NCBI RefSeq assembly: GCF_001637325.1
Contig: NZ_LRXL01000045.1
Span: 310,001 to 374,000 of the forward strand
Length of the DNA: 64,000 nt
Direction of reading: 5' to 3'
Source of the DNA: Cochleicola gelatinilyticus
GTDB lineage: Bacteria > Bacteroidota > Bacteroidia > Flavobacteriales > Flavobacteriaceae
A program made the position numbers and the translations under genes. Position 1 is the first letter of the stretch, and every line of letters begins with the position of its first letter. Shown here one piece after another: positions 7,116-16,550 of this stretch. A model generated the notes under the pieces. The model ran no database searches. It worked only from the letters and a program-made list of their open reading frames with translations, and was not told the origin of the DNA.

Positions 7116-8729
7116 TTGAATATTCAAAAATATACGTCTTTAGTACTTGGAATCTCTTTATCTATACTAATTTCTTCTTGTTCCAACTCTACTGTTTCTA
7201 GCCGGGATCATGAGGTGTTTCGGTATAATGAACATAGTAATATTGCTTCGCTAGACCCGGCATTTGCAAGAAATCCACAGAGTATTTGGCCATCTAATCA
7301 AATATTTAATGGTTTGGTGCAATTAGATGATTCTCTAAACATTCAACCCGATATTGCTGCTTCTTGGGAAATAGACGACACAACACATACATATACGTTC
7401 TATTTACGGAAAAATGTAAAATTTCATAAACATGCTTTATTTGGGAAAGATTCAACTCGAACAGTAACGGCTTCAGACTTTGTGTATAGTTTCAATAGGC
7501 TTACCGACGAAAAGATAGCTTCTCCCGGAAGTTGGGTACTTCAAAATGTGCATTCATACCGCGCAGAAAATGATACTACGTTTACCATTCAGTTAAAACA
7601 AAATTTCCCTGCCTTTCTGGGGTTACTTTCTATGCGTTATTGCTCGGTAGTTCCAAAAGAAATTGTAGAACATTATGGAAACGAATTCCGAAGTAATCCT
7701 ATTGGCACTGGTCCTTTTCAGTTTAAATTATGGGAAGAAAATGTAAAACTTGTGCTTCGAAAAAATCCGTTGTATTTTGAGATTGACAAGCAAGGAAATC
7801 AACTTCCTTATTTAGAAGCGGTAGCCATAACTTTTTTACCAGATAAACAAAGTGAATTTCTCCAGTTTTCACAGGGTAATATCGATTTTGTATCGGGGTT
7901 GGACAATTCGTATAAAGATGAAATTATTACCACACAAGGCAAGCTTCAACCTGCATACGCAGATCGGGTAAACTTAATTACAACTCCCTACTTAAATACG
8001 GAGTATTTGGGTTTTTTTATGGGCGCCGATACACCCGAGATTCAATCGAAGCTACTACGACAGGCTGTAAATTATGGTTTTGATCGTGAAAAAATGGTGA
8101 TGTATTTACGTAATGGTATGGGAATTCCTGCCGTTCACGGATTTATACCAAAAGGCCTTCCCGGATTTTCGGAACTTGAGGGATATACGTATCAGCCCGA
8201 TAGTGCACGTGCGCTTATTAAAGAATATAAAAAAGAAAGTGGAGACGCAAATCCTGAAATTATTATTGGTACCAACAGTCAGTACCTCGATCTTTGCGAA
8301 TACATTCAACGCGAACTTGAAAAACTAGGCATTAACGTAACAATCGATGTAGTGCCTCCCTCTACCCTTCGACAAATGAAAAGTAGTGGAGAACTAGATG
8401 TTTTTCGTGCAAGTTGGATTGCCGATTATCCCGACGCTGAAAATTATTTATCGTTGTTTTACAGTCCAAATTTTACTCCCAACGGCCCCAATTACATGCA
8501 TTTTAAAAATGAAACTTTCGATAGTTTATACGATGCCAGTATGCGTTTTTCAGACATTGAAAAGCGCAAGGTTCTCTACCGTGAAATGGATTCAATCATA
8601 ATTGCTGAAGCTCCCGTAGTTCCTCTTTTTTATGATATGGCAGTTCGTTTTGTAAATAAAAAGGTAACGGGACTGGGTATTAATCCACAGAATTTTTTAG
8701 TACTGAAACGGGTGAAGAAAGAACGATAA
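7116..8729 (+). CDS. Peptide ABC transporter substrate-binding lipoprotein (OppA/DppA family)
   Basis: A 537-residue family-5 solute-binding protein. It begins with TTG at 7116, and the signal LVLGISLSILISSC gives a lipobox Cys at residue 22, so the mature protein is membrane-anchored. The body carries family motifs: IASLDPAFARNPQS, NQIFNGLVQLDD, YTFYLRKNVKFHKH, ASDFVYSFNRLTD, NPIGTGPFQFKLWEENVKLVLRKNPLYF and RQAVNYGFDREKMV. It would bind oligopeptides or similar cargo for import. No permease or ATPase gene is adjacent, so it must work with components encoded elsewhere, perhaps in murein-peptide recycling. It is divergent from mtaB. Confidence 0.92.
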   Translation: MNIQKYTSLVLGISLSILISSCSNSTVSSRDHEVFRYNEHSNIASLDPAFARNPQSIWPSNQIFNGLVQLDDSLNIQPDIAASWEIDDTTHTYTFYLRKNVKFHKHALFGKDSTRTVTASDFVYSFNRLTDEKIASPGSWVLQNVHSYRAENDTTFTIQLKQNFPAFLGLLSMRYCSVVPKEIVEHYGNEFRSNPIGTGPFQFKLWEENVKLVLRKNPLYFEIDKQGNQLPYLEAVAITFLPDKQSEFLQFSQGNIDFVSGLDNSYKDEIITTQGKLQPAYADRVNLITTPYLNTEYLGFFMGADTPEIQSKLLRQAVNYGFDREKMVMYLRNGMGIPAVHGFIPKGLPGFSELEGYTYQPDSARALIKEYKKESGDANPEIIIGTNSQYLDLCEYIQRELEKLGINVTIDVVPPSTLRQMKSSGELDVFRASWIADYPDAENYLSLFYSPNFTPNGPNYMHFKNETFDSLYDASMRFSDIEKRKVLYREMDSIIIAEAPVVPLFYDMAVRFVNKKVTGLGINPQNFLVLKRVKKER

Positions 8730-8867
8730 GTTTTTACTTTGGAAAAACTATCTATAAGAGGCATAAAGTATCCTTCGATTGCCGTCTATTTTTTACTGTT
8801 ATAAGATTCAACTTCAAAAATGTAACTTTTCCTACAAATTACACGTATAACCTGTAAAAGGTAACGT

Positions 8868-9188
8868 ATGGGATTTGGAGGTTCGGCCGCAGCTATGATA
8901 CAGTCACTGCGAAATAATAAAAGTCAGTTAGCAAAAAGGGATAAGTATTTCGAATAGAAAGTACGTCATGGTAATGGATCTTACAAGACGTTTGTGGATC
9001 ATAAAAAGATGACTGCTAACGAGCTTCAGGTTTTTAAACTTAAACTCCTAAAAAAACAAAAAGCCGAAAAAATAAAGACGTACATTATTGTTGCCGTCTC
9101 CATTTTACTGGCTCTTTTTTTACTATACATTTCCCCTTCAATTATCGCCTTTGTATTCGATCCGAGTTATCAAGATGTGAAGTTTTAA
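8868..9188 (+). pseudogene. Small flavobacterial membrane protein split by an in-frame TAG
   Basis: Reading from the ATG at 8868 gives MGFGGSAAAMIQSLRNNKSQ...DKYFE, then TAG at 8955-8957. The same frame then continues without further stops as KVRHGNGSYKTFVDHKKMTANELQVFKLKLLKKQ...YIIVAVSILLALFLLYISPS to the stop at 9186-9188. From memory, flavobacterial genomes often encode one small protein with an MGFGGSA start, basic middle and single C-terminal membrane helix, so I read this as one gene of about 106 codons with an amber stop at codon 30. Alternatives: a true nonsense mutation, a sequence error, or re-initiation at ATG 8994 giving a 64-residue membrane protein. Function unknown. Confidence 0.6.
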
Positions 9189-9220
9189 GTGGTCTCAAGG
9201 TTGTAATTTAACCCATGCAC

Positions 9221-10396
9221 CTATCCTTTCCGCCATTTGGCTGTTTCATTAAAAACATGTTCCATAATTGCAGCATCCGTTTCAGAAAATGCTATGTTGC
9301 GACGCGACATCACGACTTTGGCTACTTCAAAAGCTTTGTTGGTTTTATACGTGGTCATTCCAGCGCTTCCTCCCCAACTAAAACTCGGGATAAAGTTACG
9401 TGGAAAACCGCTTCCGAAGATATTAGCGCTTACTCCCACGACAGTTCCTGTATTAAACATGGTATTGATACCGCACTTACTGTGATCGCCCATCATTAAT
9501 CCGCAGAATTGTAATCCGGTGCGCGCAAAGCCTTCGGTTTCGTAATCCCACAAACGGACTTCAGCATAATTATTTTTAAGGTTTGAGTTATTCGTATCTG
9601 CTCCCAAATTACACCACTCTCCTATTACTGAATTTCCAAGAAATCCATCATGTCCTTTGTTTGAAAACCCAAAGATCACAGAATTATTCACCTCTCCTCC
9701 TACTTTACTGTGTGGTCCAACCGTGGTACCTCCGTAAATCTTTGCACTCATTTTTACCGTTGCATGTTCGCATAGCGCAAAAGGCCCCCGAATCATCACA
9801 CCTTCCATAATTTCAGCATCTTTTCCAATGTATATGGGTCCGTCGGTTGCATTTAAAGAACAAAGTGGCAGTTTGGCACCTTCTTCAATAAAGATTTGTT
9901 TCTCATTAAAAGCAACTGTAGTTTCAGGAATTGCTTGCGAAGTTCGTTCTTTGGTGAGCATTTCGAAATCTCTTGCAATTGCTTCATGATTTTTAGAGAA
10001 AATATCCCAAGTATGTTCTATACGCAATACGTCGTCATGAGAATACTGAATTATTTCAAATGTTTCAAAATCTACTTCCTGCCCTTCCGTCGTAAAAAAA
10101 GCGATGGGCTCATCTTCGAAAAACAACGCTTGATTTTCAGTTAGATTTTCAACGATCCCCGCTAAGTTTTCAGAAGGAATAAAGGAAGCATTAATAAGAA
10201 TATTCGATTCCAGTTCTACCATTGGGTACTTTTCTTCGAGGTATTCTTCAGTAATAGTTGTTGTTGTAAAGCCAAGGAAATGTTCCCACTTTTCACGAAT
10301 GGTAAGAATTCCTACACGAATATCTGCTACCGGACGTGTGTATGTGAATGGTAATAATTGATTGCGAACTGTTCCGTCGAAAAGTATGTAATTCAT
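9221..10396 (-). CDS. GlmU-like sugar-phosphate nucleotidyltransferase/acyltransferase protein
   Basis: A 391-residue cytoplasmic protein. The N-terminal half is a degenerate nucleotidyltransferase-like domain (MNYILFDGTVRNQLLPFTYT), without the classical LAAGxGTRM loop. The C-terminal half (about residues 185-370) is a left-handed beta-helix of hexapeptide repeats (GPIYIGKDAEIMEGVMIRGP, EHATVKMSAKIYGG, GEWCNLGADTNNSNLKNNY, FNTGTVVGVSANIFG). This layout is the Bacteroidota 'GlmU family' paralogue, thought to act on UDP-sugar synthesis; substrate and activity are not established by sequence. It lies between the small split gene (convergent) and rpmE2. Confidence 0.88.
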   Translation of the reverse strand: MNYILFDGTVRNQLLPFTYTRPVADIRVGILTIREKWEHFLGFTTTTITEEYLEEKYPMVELESNILINASFIPSENLAGIVENLTENQALFFEDEPIAFFTTEGQEVDFETFEIIQYSHDDVLRIEHTWDIFSKNHEAIARDFEMLTKERTSQAIPETTVAFNEKQIFIEEGAKLPLCSLNATDGPIYIGKDAEIMEGVMIRGPFALCEHATVKMSAKIYGGTTVGPHSKVGGEVNNSVIFGFSNKGHDGFLGNSVIGEWCNLGADTNNSNLKNNYAEVRLWDYETEGFARTGLQFCGLMMGDHSKCGINTMFNTGTVVGVSANIFGSGFPRNFIPSFSWGGSAGMTTYKTNKAFEVAKVVMSRRNIAFSETDAAIMEHVFNETAKWRKG

Positions 10397-10518
10397 TTGT
10401 ACGTATTAAGTATGATTATAAAAATAAGATTTTCAATAGATATGAAGTAAGATCTGCGAACAATTTATGTGAAGAACGCAAATTTTATTTATAGGCTATA
10501 ACGACTTTAATATTAGGT

Positions 10519-10548
10519 AAAAAAAAAGCCTCCGATTTCTCGAAGGCT
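10519..10548 (-). terminator. Terminator after rpmE2
   Basis: On the minus strand AGCCTTCGA (10548-10540), loop GAAA, then TCGGAGGCT (10535-10527), followed by an 8-T run. A textbook hairpin with a tetraloop. Confidence 0.92.
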
Positions 10549-10574
10549 CTGTTATATTATAAACGAAGAAAACT

Positions 10575-10868
10575 CTATTCTTCAGTTTTAGCTTCTTCAG
10601 TCTTAGCAGCTTTAGGCGCTTTCTTGAACTTGTTGTATTTGTTCTTGAATTTGTCGATACGTCCTGCAGTATCGATAAGTTTAGCTTTACCTGTGTAGAA
10701 AGGGTGTGATGTTCTCGAAATCTCCATTTTTACAACCGGATACTCAACACCATCAACCTCGATAGTTTCTTTGGTTTCAGCAGTAGATTTTGTTAAGAAC
10801 ACATCCTCGTTAGACATGTCTTTAAAAGCTACAATTCTATAATTTTCAGGGTGGATACCTTTTCTCAT
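10575..10868 (-). CDS. rpmE2: 50S ribosomal protein L31 type B
   Basis: A 97-residue ribosomal protein beginning [20 protein letters not shown]. It has the type B features: no zinc-binding Cxx[22 protein letters not shown], and [22 protein letters not shown], followed by a Lys/Glu-rich C-terminal extension. It belongs to the 50S subunit. The Cys-free type usually replaces zinc-containing L31 under zinc limitation, but in Bacteroidota it is often the main copy. It has its own promoter (10918-10947) and terminator (10519-10548). Confidence 0.97.
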   Translation of the reverse strand: MRKGIHPENYRIVAFKDMSNEDVFLTKSTAETKETIEVDGVEYPVVKMEISRTSHPFYTGKAKLIDTAGRIDKFKNKYNKFKKAPKAAKTEEAKTEE

Positions 10869-10917
10869 CTTATTATTTTTTTACTTATGTCGCCTCCAAG
10901 TTTAGGATTTGAGAGTG

Positions 10918-10947
10918 CAAAAATAAGGATTATTTATAATTCTACAA
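10918..10947 (-). promoter_or_regulatory. Promoter of rpmE2
   Basis: On the minus strand TTG (10947-10945), 19 nt spacer, then TATTTTTG (10925-10918), an exact fit to the Bacteroidota consensus. The start codon is 49 bp downstream. Confidence 0.75.
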
Positions 10948-11072
10948 TAAAAATTCTATAGTTTTTTTACCCTATAAAATCATTATTAAAATGCGAATAT
11001 ACTTTATTTCAACAAGAATTTAAGGTTTGTTTAAATAGCGGTGCATTAGATATTCTACTTTGCAAAAATTAA

Positions 11073-11104
11073 TTGTAACGTTTTACTATCTTTGTTTACT
11101 AACC
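11073..11104 (+). promoter_or_regulatory. Promoter of the DUF4199 operon
   Basis: TTG at 11073-11075 and TATCTTTG at 11097-11104 (21-nt spacer), 26 bp upstream of the ATG at 11131. Confidence 0.6.
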
Positions 11105-11130
11105 AACCAAACTAAAAAACTTCTACCAAC

Positions 11131-11664
11131 ATGGAAACACAAACTGCTTCAACAAAAAAAATTGGTGTTAATTACGGATTGATACTGGGCCTTATTTCGG
11201 TTGCCTTTTCAGTAGTCATATGGGTACTAGGAATGTCTGCTGAAAGACCTTGGTGGACCAGCGCTTTAAGCGTAGCAATAATGGTTGCTCTAATAGTTTA
11301 TGGGTTAAAAGCGTTTAAGGCTGCTAATGCTGGCTTTATGTCATTAGGAGAAGCTTTAAAAACAGGACTTACCATCTCTTTAATCTCGGGACTTATTGGA
11401 GCACTTTTTATGTATTTATTTGTAACTGTGATCGAACCAGATTTTATTGGACAGATCTTAGAACAGACCGAACGACAAATGTACGAGCAGAACCCAAACA
11501 TCACCGATGAACAAGCCGAAATGGGATTAAAAATGACAGAAAAATTTACAACGCCATGGATGATGTCGCTCTTTGGTTTGATTGGGACTTTATTTTTCGG
11601 TTTTATTATATCTTTAATTGCTGGACTTGCTATGAAAAACAACAAGCCAGAACACTTACAATAG
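11131..11664 (+). CDS. DUF4199 membrane protein
   Basis: A 177-residue inner-membrane protein with four predicted helices (about residues 13-33, 38-58, 72-98 and 145-168). Between the second and third the segment LKAFKAANAGFMSLGEALKT is the conserved DUF4199 core. An acidic loop (EQTERQMYEQNPNITDEQAE) faces one side of the membrane. DUF4199 proteins are nearly confined to Bacteroidota and commonly sit just upstream of a family-2 glycosyltransferase, as here (8 bp gap). A role in envelope glycan synthesis is possible but unproven. First gene of a four-gene run. Confidence 0.88.
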   Translation: METQTASTKKIGVNYGLILGLISVAFSVVIWVLGMSAERPWWTSALSVAIMVALIVYGLKAFKAANAGFMSLGEALKTGLTISLISGLIGALFMYLFVTVIEPDFIGQILEQTERQMYEQNPNITDEQAEMGLKMTEKFTTPWMMSLFGLIGTLFFGFIISLIAGLAMKNNKPEHLQ

Positions 11665-11672
11665 TAATTTGA

Positions 11673-12626
11673 ATGAACATATCTATCGTAATTCCCCTTC
11701 TTAATGAAGATGAATCACTTACCGAATTATATCATTGGATCGCGCGTGTTATGCGATCCAATGATTTTTTATATGAACTCATTTTTATCGACGACGGAAG
11801 TACCGATGGTTCTTGGAAACTTATTGAACAACTAAGTAAAGAACACCCAGAGGTTAAAGGAATTCGATTTTTAAAAAACTTCGGAAAGTCTCAAGCACTG
11901 CATGCAGGTTTTGCCATTGCTGAAGGAGATGTCGTTATTACAATGGATGCCGATCTTCAAGACAATCCAGAAGAAATCCCCGAAATGTATGCGATGATCG
12001 TGTCTGAAGGATATGACCTCGTTTCTGGCTGGAAGAAAAAACGCTACGACTCTGTAGTAGCCAAAAATCTTCCTTCAAAGCTCTTTAATTTTGCAGCTAG
12101 AAAAACTTCGGGAGTAAACTTACATGACTTTAACTGCGGATTAAAAGCGTATAGAAACGATGTTATTAAAACCATTGAGGTTAACGGGGAAATGCATCGC
12201 TATATTCCTGTATTGGCAAAGAATGCAGGGTTTTCCAAGATCACCGAAAAAGTAGTACAACATCAAGCCCGAAAATACGGAACTACAAAATTTGGTGCCG
12301 AACGATTTGTGCGTGGATTTCTAGACCTTATCACTATCTGGTTTCTGTCTAGTTTTGGAAAACGCCCAATGCACCTATTTGGAGCTTGGGGTGCATTTAT
12401 GTTATTTCTAGGGTTTTGCTTTGCGCTCTTTTTGGGAATCGATAAACTTTTTATACATACCAGCGGAAGACTCCTTACCCAGCGTCCCGAATTCTATATC
12501 GCACTTACATCCATGATTCTTGGAAGTCAGTTCTTTCTCGCCGGATTTATAGGCGAATTAATTCTTCGTAATAAAAAGAACAGCCCAGACTACATTATTA
12601 AAGAACGTAGAAACGTCAGAGAATAA
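11673..12626 (+). CDS. Family 2 glycosyltransferase (polyprenyl-phosphate sugar transferase type)
   Basis: A 317-residue GT2 enzyme. The GT-A domain spans residues 1-220: SIVIPLLNEDESL, FIDDGSTDGSW (nucleotide-binding DD), TMDADLQDNPEEIPEM (metal-binding DxD) and DFNCGLKAYR. Two C-terminal transmembrane helices follow (about 230-252 and 268-292), the layout of GtrB/ArnC/DPM1-like enzymes that move a sugar from a nucleotide donor to polyprenyl phosphate. Sugar and acceptor cannot be told from sequence. It is tightly packed after the DUF4199 gene and upstream of a phosphosugar mutase that could supply sugar-1-phosphate. Confidence 0.92.
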   Translation: MNISIVIPLLNEDESLTELYHWIARVMRSNDFLYELIFIDDGSTDGSWKLIEQLSKEHPEVKGIRFLKNFGKSQALHAGFAIAEGDVVITMDADLQDNPEEIPEMYAMIVSEGYDLVSGWKKKRYDSVVAKNLPSKLFNFAARKTSGVNLHDFNCGLKAYRNDVIKTIEVNGEMHRYIPVLAKNAGFSKITEKVVQHQARKYGTTKFGAERFVRGFLDLITIWFLSSFGKRPMHLFGAWGAFMLFLGFCFALFLGIDKLFIHTSGRLLTQRPEFYIALTSMILGSQFFLAGFIGELILRNKKNSPDYIIKERRNVRE

Positions 12627-12689
12627 TCAACAAGATTCCTTATTTTTGTGCCGCCTGTTTTTCACCATAACAGGGTTTAAATTTTCAGT

Positions 12690-14405
12690 ATGATTTATAT
12701 CGATCCTAAGACCTTAGACCGCGTTAATAAATGGCTAACACCTACTTTTGATGCTTCGACACAAGAAACAATAAAAGAACTCATCGCAAACGATCCCGAA
12801 ACACTGGAAGACAGTTTTTATAAAGATCTCGCTTTCGGAACTGGAGGTATGCGTGGTGTCATGGGAGTTGGAGACAATAGGATAAACAAATATACCTTAG
12901 GTAGAAACACCCAAGGACTTTCAAACTACCTCAGGCAACAATTTCAAGGAAAAGATATTTCTGTCGCGATCGCTTTCGACTGCAGGCACAACAGCAAAGA
13001 ACTCGCACAAGTAGTTGCAAATGTTTTTTCTGCAAACGACATAAACGTGTATTTGTTTTCAGATCTACGTCCAACGCCAGAACTTTCATTCGCTGTAAAG
13101 TTTCTTAATTGCCAGTGCGGAATTGTTTTAACAGCCTCTCACAACCCACCAGAATACAACGGTTATAAAGTGTATTGGGAAGATGGAGGGCAATTGGTTC
13201 CGCCACAGGACAGTGCTATTATTTCTGAAATAAATAGTTTAGAATATCATAACATTAATTTTGAAGCAAAATCGGAACGTATTAAATTAATTGCTTCGGA
13301 AGTGGACGATGCATTTGCAAAAGCTTCAATCGAGAACGGAAGTTTTAATACTTCACAACAAGCGAAAGATAATCTGAAGATTGTTTTCACATCGTTACAC
13401 GGAACTTCCATAACGATGATACCAAGAGTGTTAGAAGCTGCCGGATATAAAAAGGTTACCGTTGTTGAGGAACAAGCTACGCCAGACGGTGATTTTCCGA
13501 CCGTAGTGTCGCCAAATCCAGAAGAACCCGAAGCACTTAAAATGGCCATAGAAATCGCAGAACAACAAGGAGCCGATATCGTGATAGGAACCGATCCCGA
13601 TTGCGATCGCCTCGGAATTGCTGTGAGAAATGCACAAAATAAAATGGTTATTTTAAACGGAAACCAGGCAATGGTTTTAAAAACGCATTTTTTATTAGAA
13701 CAATGGAAAAATGCTGGAAGACTAAATGGAAATCAGTTTGTTGCTTCTACCATTGTATCCACTCCAATGATGCGAAAGGTAACGGAAGATTTTGGTGTGA
13801 TCTATAAAGAAGGACTCACTGGCTTTAAATGGATCGCCAAAATGGTTAAAGATTTTCCAGAACTAGAGTTTATAGGAGGTGGAGAAGAGAGCTTCGGTTT
13901 TATGGTGGGTGACTTTGTTCGCGATAAAGATGCTGTAACCGCTACCCTACTTGCTTGTGAAATTGCCGCACAAAAAAAAGAGGGTGATAGTAGTATGTTT
14001 GAGTATCTTCAGGAAATCTATCATCAATATGGACATTATAGTGAACACCTAATATCTATTGTAAAAAAGGGTAAAAAAGGAGCGCAAGAAATTTCAGAAA
14101 TGATGGCAAAAATGCGGAGTAATCCTTTTACTGAAATTGGGGGAAGCAATGTTATACGTATTGAGGATTATTCAAAAAACGAAGCCGTAAATGTTAAAGA
14201 AGGAACTCACTCTCAACTAAACATTCCACTTTCAAATGTACTTATATTTTATACTGAAGACGGAAGCAAAATAGCAGCACGCCCCAGCGGTACAGAGCCT
14301 AAAATAAAGTTTTATATAAGCGTAAATACAAAAACAGAAACAACTATTGAAGAAACACTTCAGAAAAAAATTAATACCATTACCGCAGATCTTAACGTGG
14401 ATTAA
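12690..14405 (+). CDS. Phospho-sugar mutase (PGM2/phosphoglucomutase-phosphomannomutase family)
   Basis: A 571-residue alpha-D-phosphohexomutase that shifts phosphate between C6 and C1 of hexoses. All four signatures are present: FGTGGMRGVMGVG near the N-terminus, TASHNPPEYNGYKVYW with the phosphoserine Ser150, the metal loop GTDPDCDRLG at 300-309, and the sugar loop GGGEESFGFMVGDFVRDKD. The C-terminal phosphate loop is RPSGTEPKIKFY. The length and the wording of the motifs fit the PGM2-like branch common in Bacteroidota. It probably makes glucose-1-P, mannose-1-P or pentose phosphates for envelope sugars; it sits between a glycosyltransferase and an ABC exporter. Confidence 0.95.
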   Translation: MIYIDPKTLDRVNKWLTPTFDASTQETIKELIANDPETLEDSFYKDLAFGTGGMRGVMGVGDNRINKYTLGRNTQGLSNYLRQQFQGKDISVAIAFDCRHNSKELAQVVANVFSANDINVYLFSDLRPTPELSFAVKFLNCQCGIVLTASHNPPEYNGYKVYWEDGGQLVPPQDSAIISEINSLEYHNINFEAKSERIKLIASEVDDAFAKASIENGSFNTSQQAKDNLKIVFTSLHGTSITMIPRVLEAAGYKKVTVVEEQATPDGDFPTVVSPNPEEPEALKMAIEIAEQQGADIVIGTDPDCDRLGIAVRNAQNKMVILNGNQAMVLKTHFLLEQWKNAGRLNGNQFVASTIVSTPMMRKVTEDFGVIYKEGLTGFKWIAKMVKDFPELEFIGGGEESFGFMVGDFVRDKDAVTATLLACEIAAQKKEGDSSMFEYLQEIYHQYGHYSEHLISIVKKGKKGAQEISEMMAKMRSNPFTEIGGSNVIRIEDYSKNEAVNVKEGTHSQLNIPLSNVLIFYTEDGSKIAARPSGTEPKIKFYISVNTKTETTIEETLQKKINTITADLNVD

Positions 14406-14414
14406 TACAATCGA

Positions 14415-16241
14415 ATGAACTACTTTAAAAAAATACTTCGCTACGCCATTCCTTACAAAGCGTATGCTTGGCTTAATATAATCGCTAATGTGTTCTATGC
14501 ACTTTTTGGAACATTGGCATTTGTATCTTTAATTCCTATGTTAAAGGTTTTATTTGATAATTCAGCTAAAATCACTGAAAAACCAGAATATCAAGGAATT
14601 TTCGAACTGGGAGATTATTTTGAAAATTACCTGAATTATTATACCACTATGAAAATTGAAAGTTCAGGGGAAATGAATACCCTACTTATCATGATCGGGT
14701 TGGTAATTTCTACCTTTTTATTAAAGAACTTTTTTAGCTATCTAGCCATGTTCTTCATTACCTTTCTTCGAAATGGTGTCTTAAAAGATTTACGGAATGA
14801 TCTCTACAAAAAAACCATTGATTTACCGGTTTCTTTCTATTCTGAAAAAAGAAAAGGAGATACTATTGCACGTATTACTAGTGATGTACTCGAAATTCAG
14901 CATTCGTTTTTATCTATATTAGAACTTATTGTGCGCGAACCACTAATGATTCTTTTTACAATTATTGCTATGCTTGCCATAAGTGCAAAGCTCACCGTCT
15001 TTGTTTTTATCTTTATTCCGGTTTCTGGATTTATTATTTCTAGAATTGGTAAAAGCTTGAAACGTCACAGTGATAAAGTACAACAAGAACAAGGATTCTT
15101 TTTATCTATTTTAGAAGAAACGCTCGGTGGACTTAAAATTATTAAAGGTTTCAACGCCGAAAAGATCTTCGATGACAAATTTAAAGCATCAACCACTCGT
15201 TTTTTTAATTTTTCGAATACCTTATTAAATAGACAGAATCTCGGGTCGCCTGTAAGCGAATTTTTAGGAATCGTTGTAATTGCAATTCTATTGTGGTATG
15301 GAGGATCTATGGTGTTGGTTGAAAAAACGTTACCGCCCGAAGCTTTTATTGCTTACATGGGACTTGCGTATAATATTCTTACGCCTGCCAAAGCCATAAG
15401 TAAAGCAAGTTATAATGTAAAGAAAGGAAATGCAGCAGCAGAACGGGTTTTAGAAATTCTTGAAACCGAATCTGCAATTAAAGATAAGCCAGACGCACTT
15501 GTAAAAGAAGATTTTTCACAACAAGTATCTATAGAAAACATTGCTTTTAAATATGATAAAGAATGGGTGTTAAACAATTTTTCACTACAAATACCTAAAG
15601 GACATACTGTTGCATTGGTTGGGCAAAGTGGTAGTGGAAAAAGTACCATTGCCAACCTAGTAACCCGATTTTACGATGTCGACAATGGAGCCATTAAAAT
15701 TGATGGGGACAACATAAAAGATATTACACAAAAATCGTTACGAGGTTTGCTCGGACTCGTAACACAAGACTCTATTTTATTTAATGATACGGTAAAAGGA
15801 AACCTATTAGTTGCGAAAGAAACAGCAACCGATGAAGAAATTATTGAAGCACTTAAAGTGGCCAATGCTTGGGAGTTTGTAAAGGAACTACCACAAGGAA
15901 TTCTAACTAACATTGGGGATAGCGGTGGAAAATTAAGCGGCGGACAGAAACAGCGTCTTAGTATTGCAAGAGCGGTTTTAAAGAACCCTCCTATTATGAT
16001 TCTCGACGAGGCAACTTCAGCTCTCGATACCGAAAGTGAGCGTTTGGTACAGGAAGCATTAGAAAACATGATGAAAAATCGAACTTCTATTGTGATCGCT
16101 CACCGACTTTCAACAATTCAAAATGCAGATACTATTGTTGTACTTTCAAAAGGTGAAATTGTTGAACAAGGAAAACATCAAGAGTTACTCGATAAAGCTG
16201 GGGTTTATTATAATTTAGTTGAAATGCAGTCTTTTTCTTAA
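14415..16241 (+). CDS. ABC exporter, fused permease-ATPase (MsbA-like)
   Basis: A 608-residue type IV ABC half-transporter that would homodimerise. The N-terminal about 330 residues hold six membrane helices, with a long first extracytoplasmic loop. The C-terminal ATPase has Walker A GQSGSGKST (403-411), Q-loop TQDSILF, signature LSGGQKQR (507-514), Walker B ILDEAT (about 530) and the H-loop in AHRLSTIQ. MsbA-like proteins flip lipids or lipid-linked glycans; substrate here is unknown. It begins 9 bp after the mutase gene, and a hairpin at 16258-16283 follows, ending the operon. Confidence 0.93.
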   Translation: MNYFKKILRYAIPYKAYAWLNIIANVFYALFGTLAFVSLIPMLKVLFDNSAKITEKPEYQGIFELGDYFENYLNYYTTMKIESSGEMNTLLIMIGLVISTFLLKNFFSYLAMFFITFLRNGVLKDLRNDLYKKTIDLPVSFYSEKRKGDTIARITSDVLEIQHSFLSILELIVREPLMILFTIIAMLAISAKLTVFVFIFIPVSGFIISRIGKSLKRHSDKVQQEQGFFLSILEETLGGLKIIKGFNAEKIFDDKFKASTTRFFNFSNTLLNRQNLGSPVSEFLGIVVIAILLWYGGSMVLVEKTLPPEAFIAYMGLAYNILTPAKAISKASYNVKKGNAAAERVLEILETESAIKDKPDALVKEDFSQQVSIENIAFKYDKEWVLNNFSLQIPKGHTVALVGQSGSGKSTIANLVTRFYDVDNGAIKIDGDNIKDITQKSLRGLLGLVTQDSILFNDTVKGNLLVAKETATDEEIIEALKVANAWEFVKELPQGILTNIGDSGGKLSGGQKQRLSIARAVLKNPPIMILDEATSALDTESERLVQEALENMMKNRTSIVIAHRLSTIQNADTIVVLSKGEIVEQGKHQELLDKAGVYYNLVEMQSFS

Positions 16242-16257
16242 ATTAAACCCATAAAAA

Positions 16258-16283
16258 AAGAGCGGTTAGGGCTCCGCTCCTTT
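16258..16283 (+). terminator. Terminator after the ABC exporter
   Basis: GAGCGG (16260-16265) pairs with CCGCTC (16274-16279), followed by a short CTTT tract; the T run is weak. Confidence 0.55.
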
Positions 16284-16514
16284 AATTGGTTCGCTACAGT
16301 TGGGGCTCGTAGCGAATTCATTTGATACATAAGTAATTAACTATAGTTCAAATATAGAACACTTCTATATACTGTGCAAGCGAAATTTACATTTAAGCAT
16401 CTTTTTTTGCGCTTTATCGGAAAAATACGTGTAAACACTTACGTATTTTCTTACAATACAAAAAGGCTTTCTGTAGGAATAATTTTTGTTTTTTATGGTA
16501 AGTTTAGAAAAATA

Positions 16515-16550
16515 AAAAAACGGGTCAGCCCCCGCTTAGACCCGTTTTTA
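16515..16550 (+). terminator. Bidirectional-type terminator hairpin
   Basis: CGGGTC (16521-16526) pairs with GACCCG (16539-16544), flanked by a run of A before and TTTTT after. It lies about 220 bp before the sigma factor gene, with no gene immediately upstream, which hints at a small untranslated transcript. Confidence 0.65.

Noticed and set aside
15671-16069. 132-residue minus-strand frame inside the ABC exporter gene
   Set aside because: It lies opposite the highly conserved ATPase domain; Ser/Cys-rich composition is typical of an antisense shadow.
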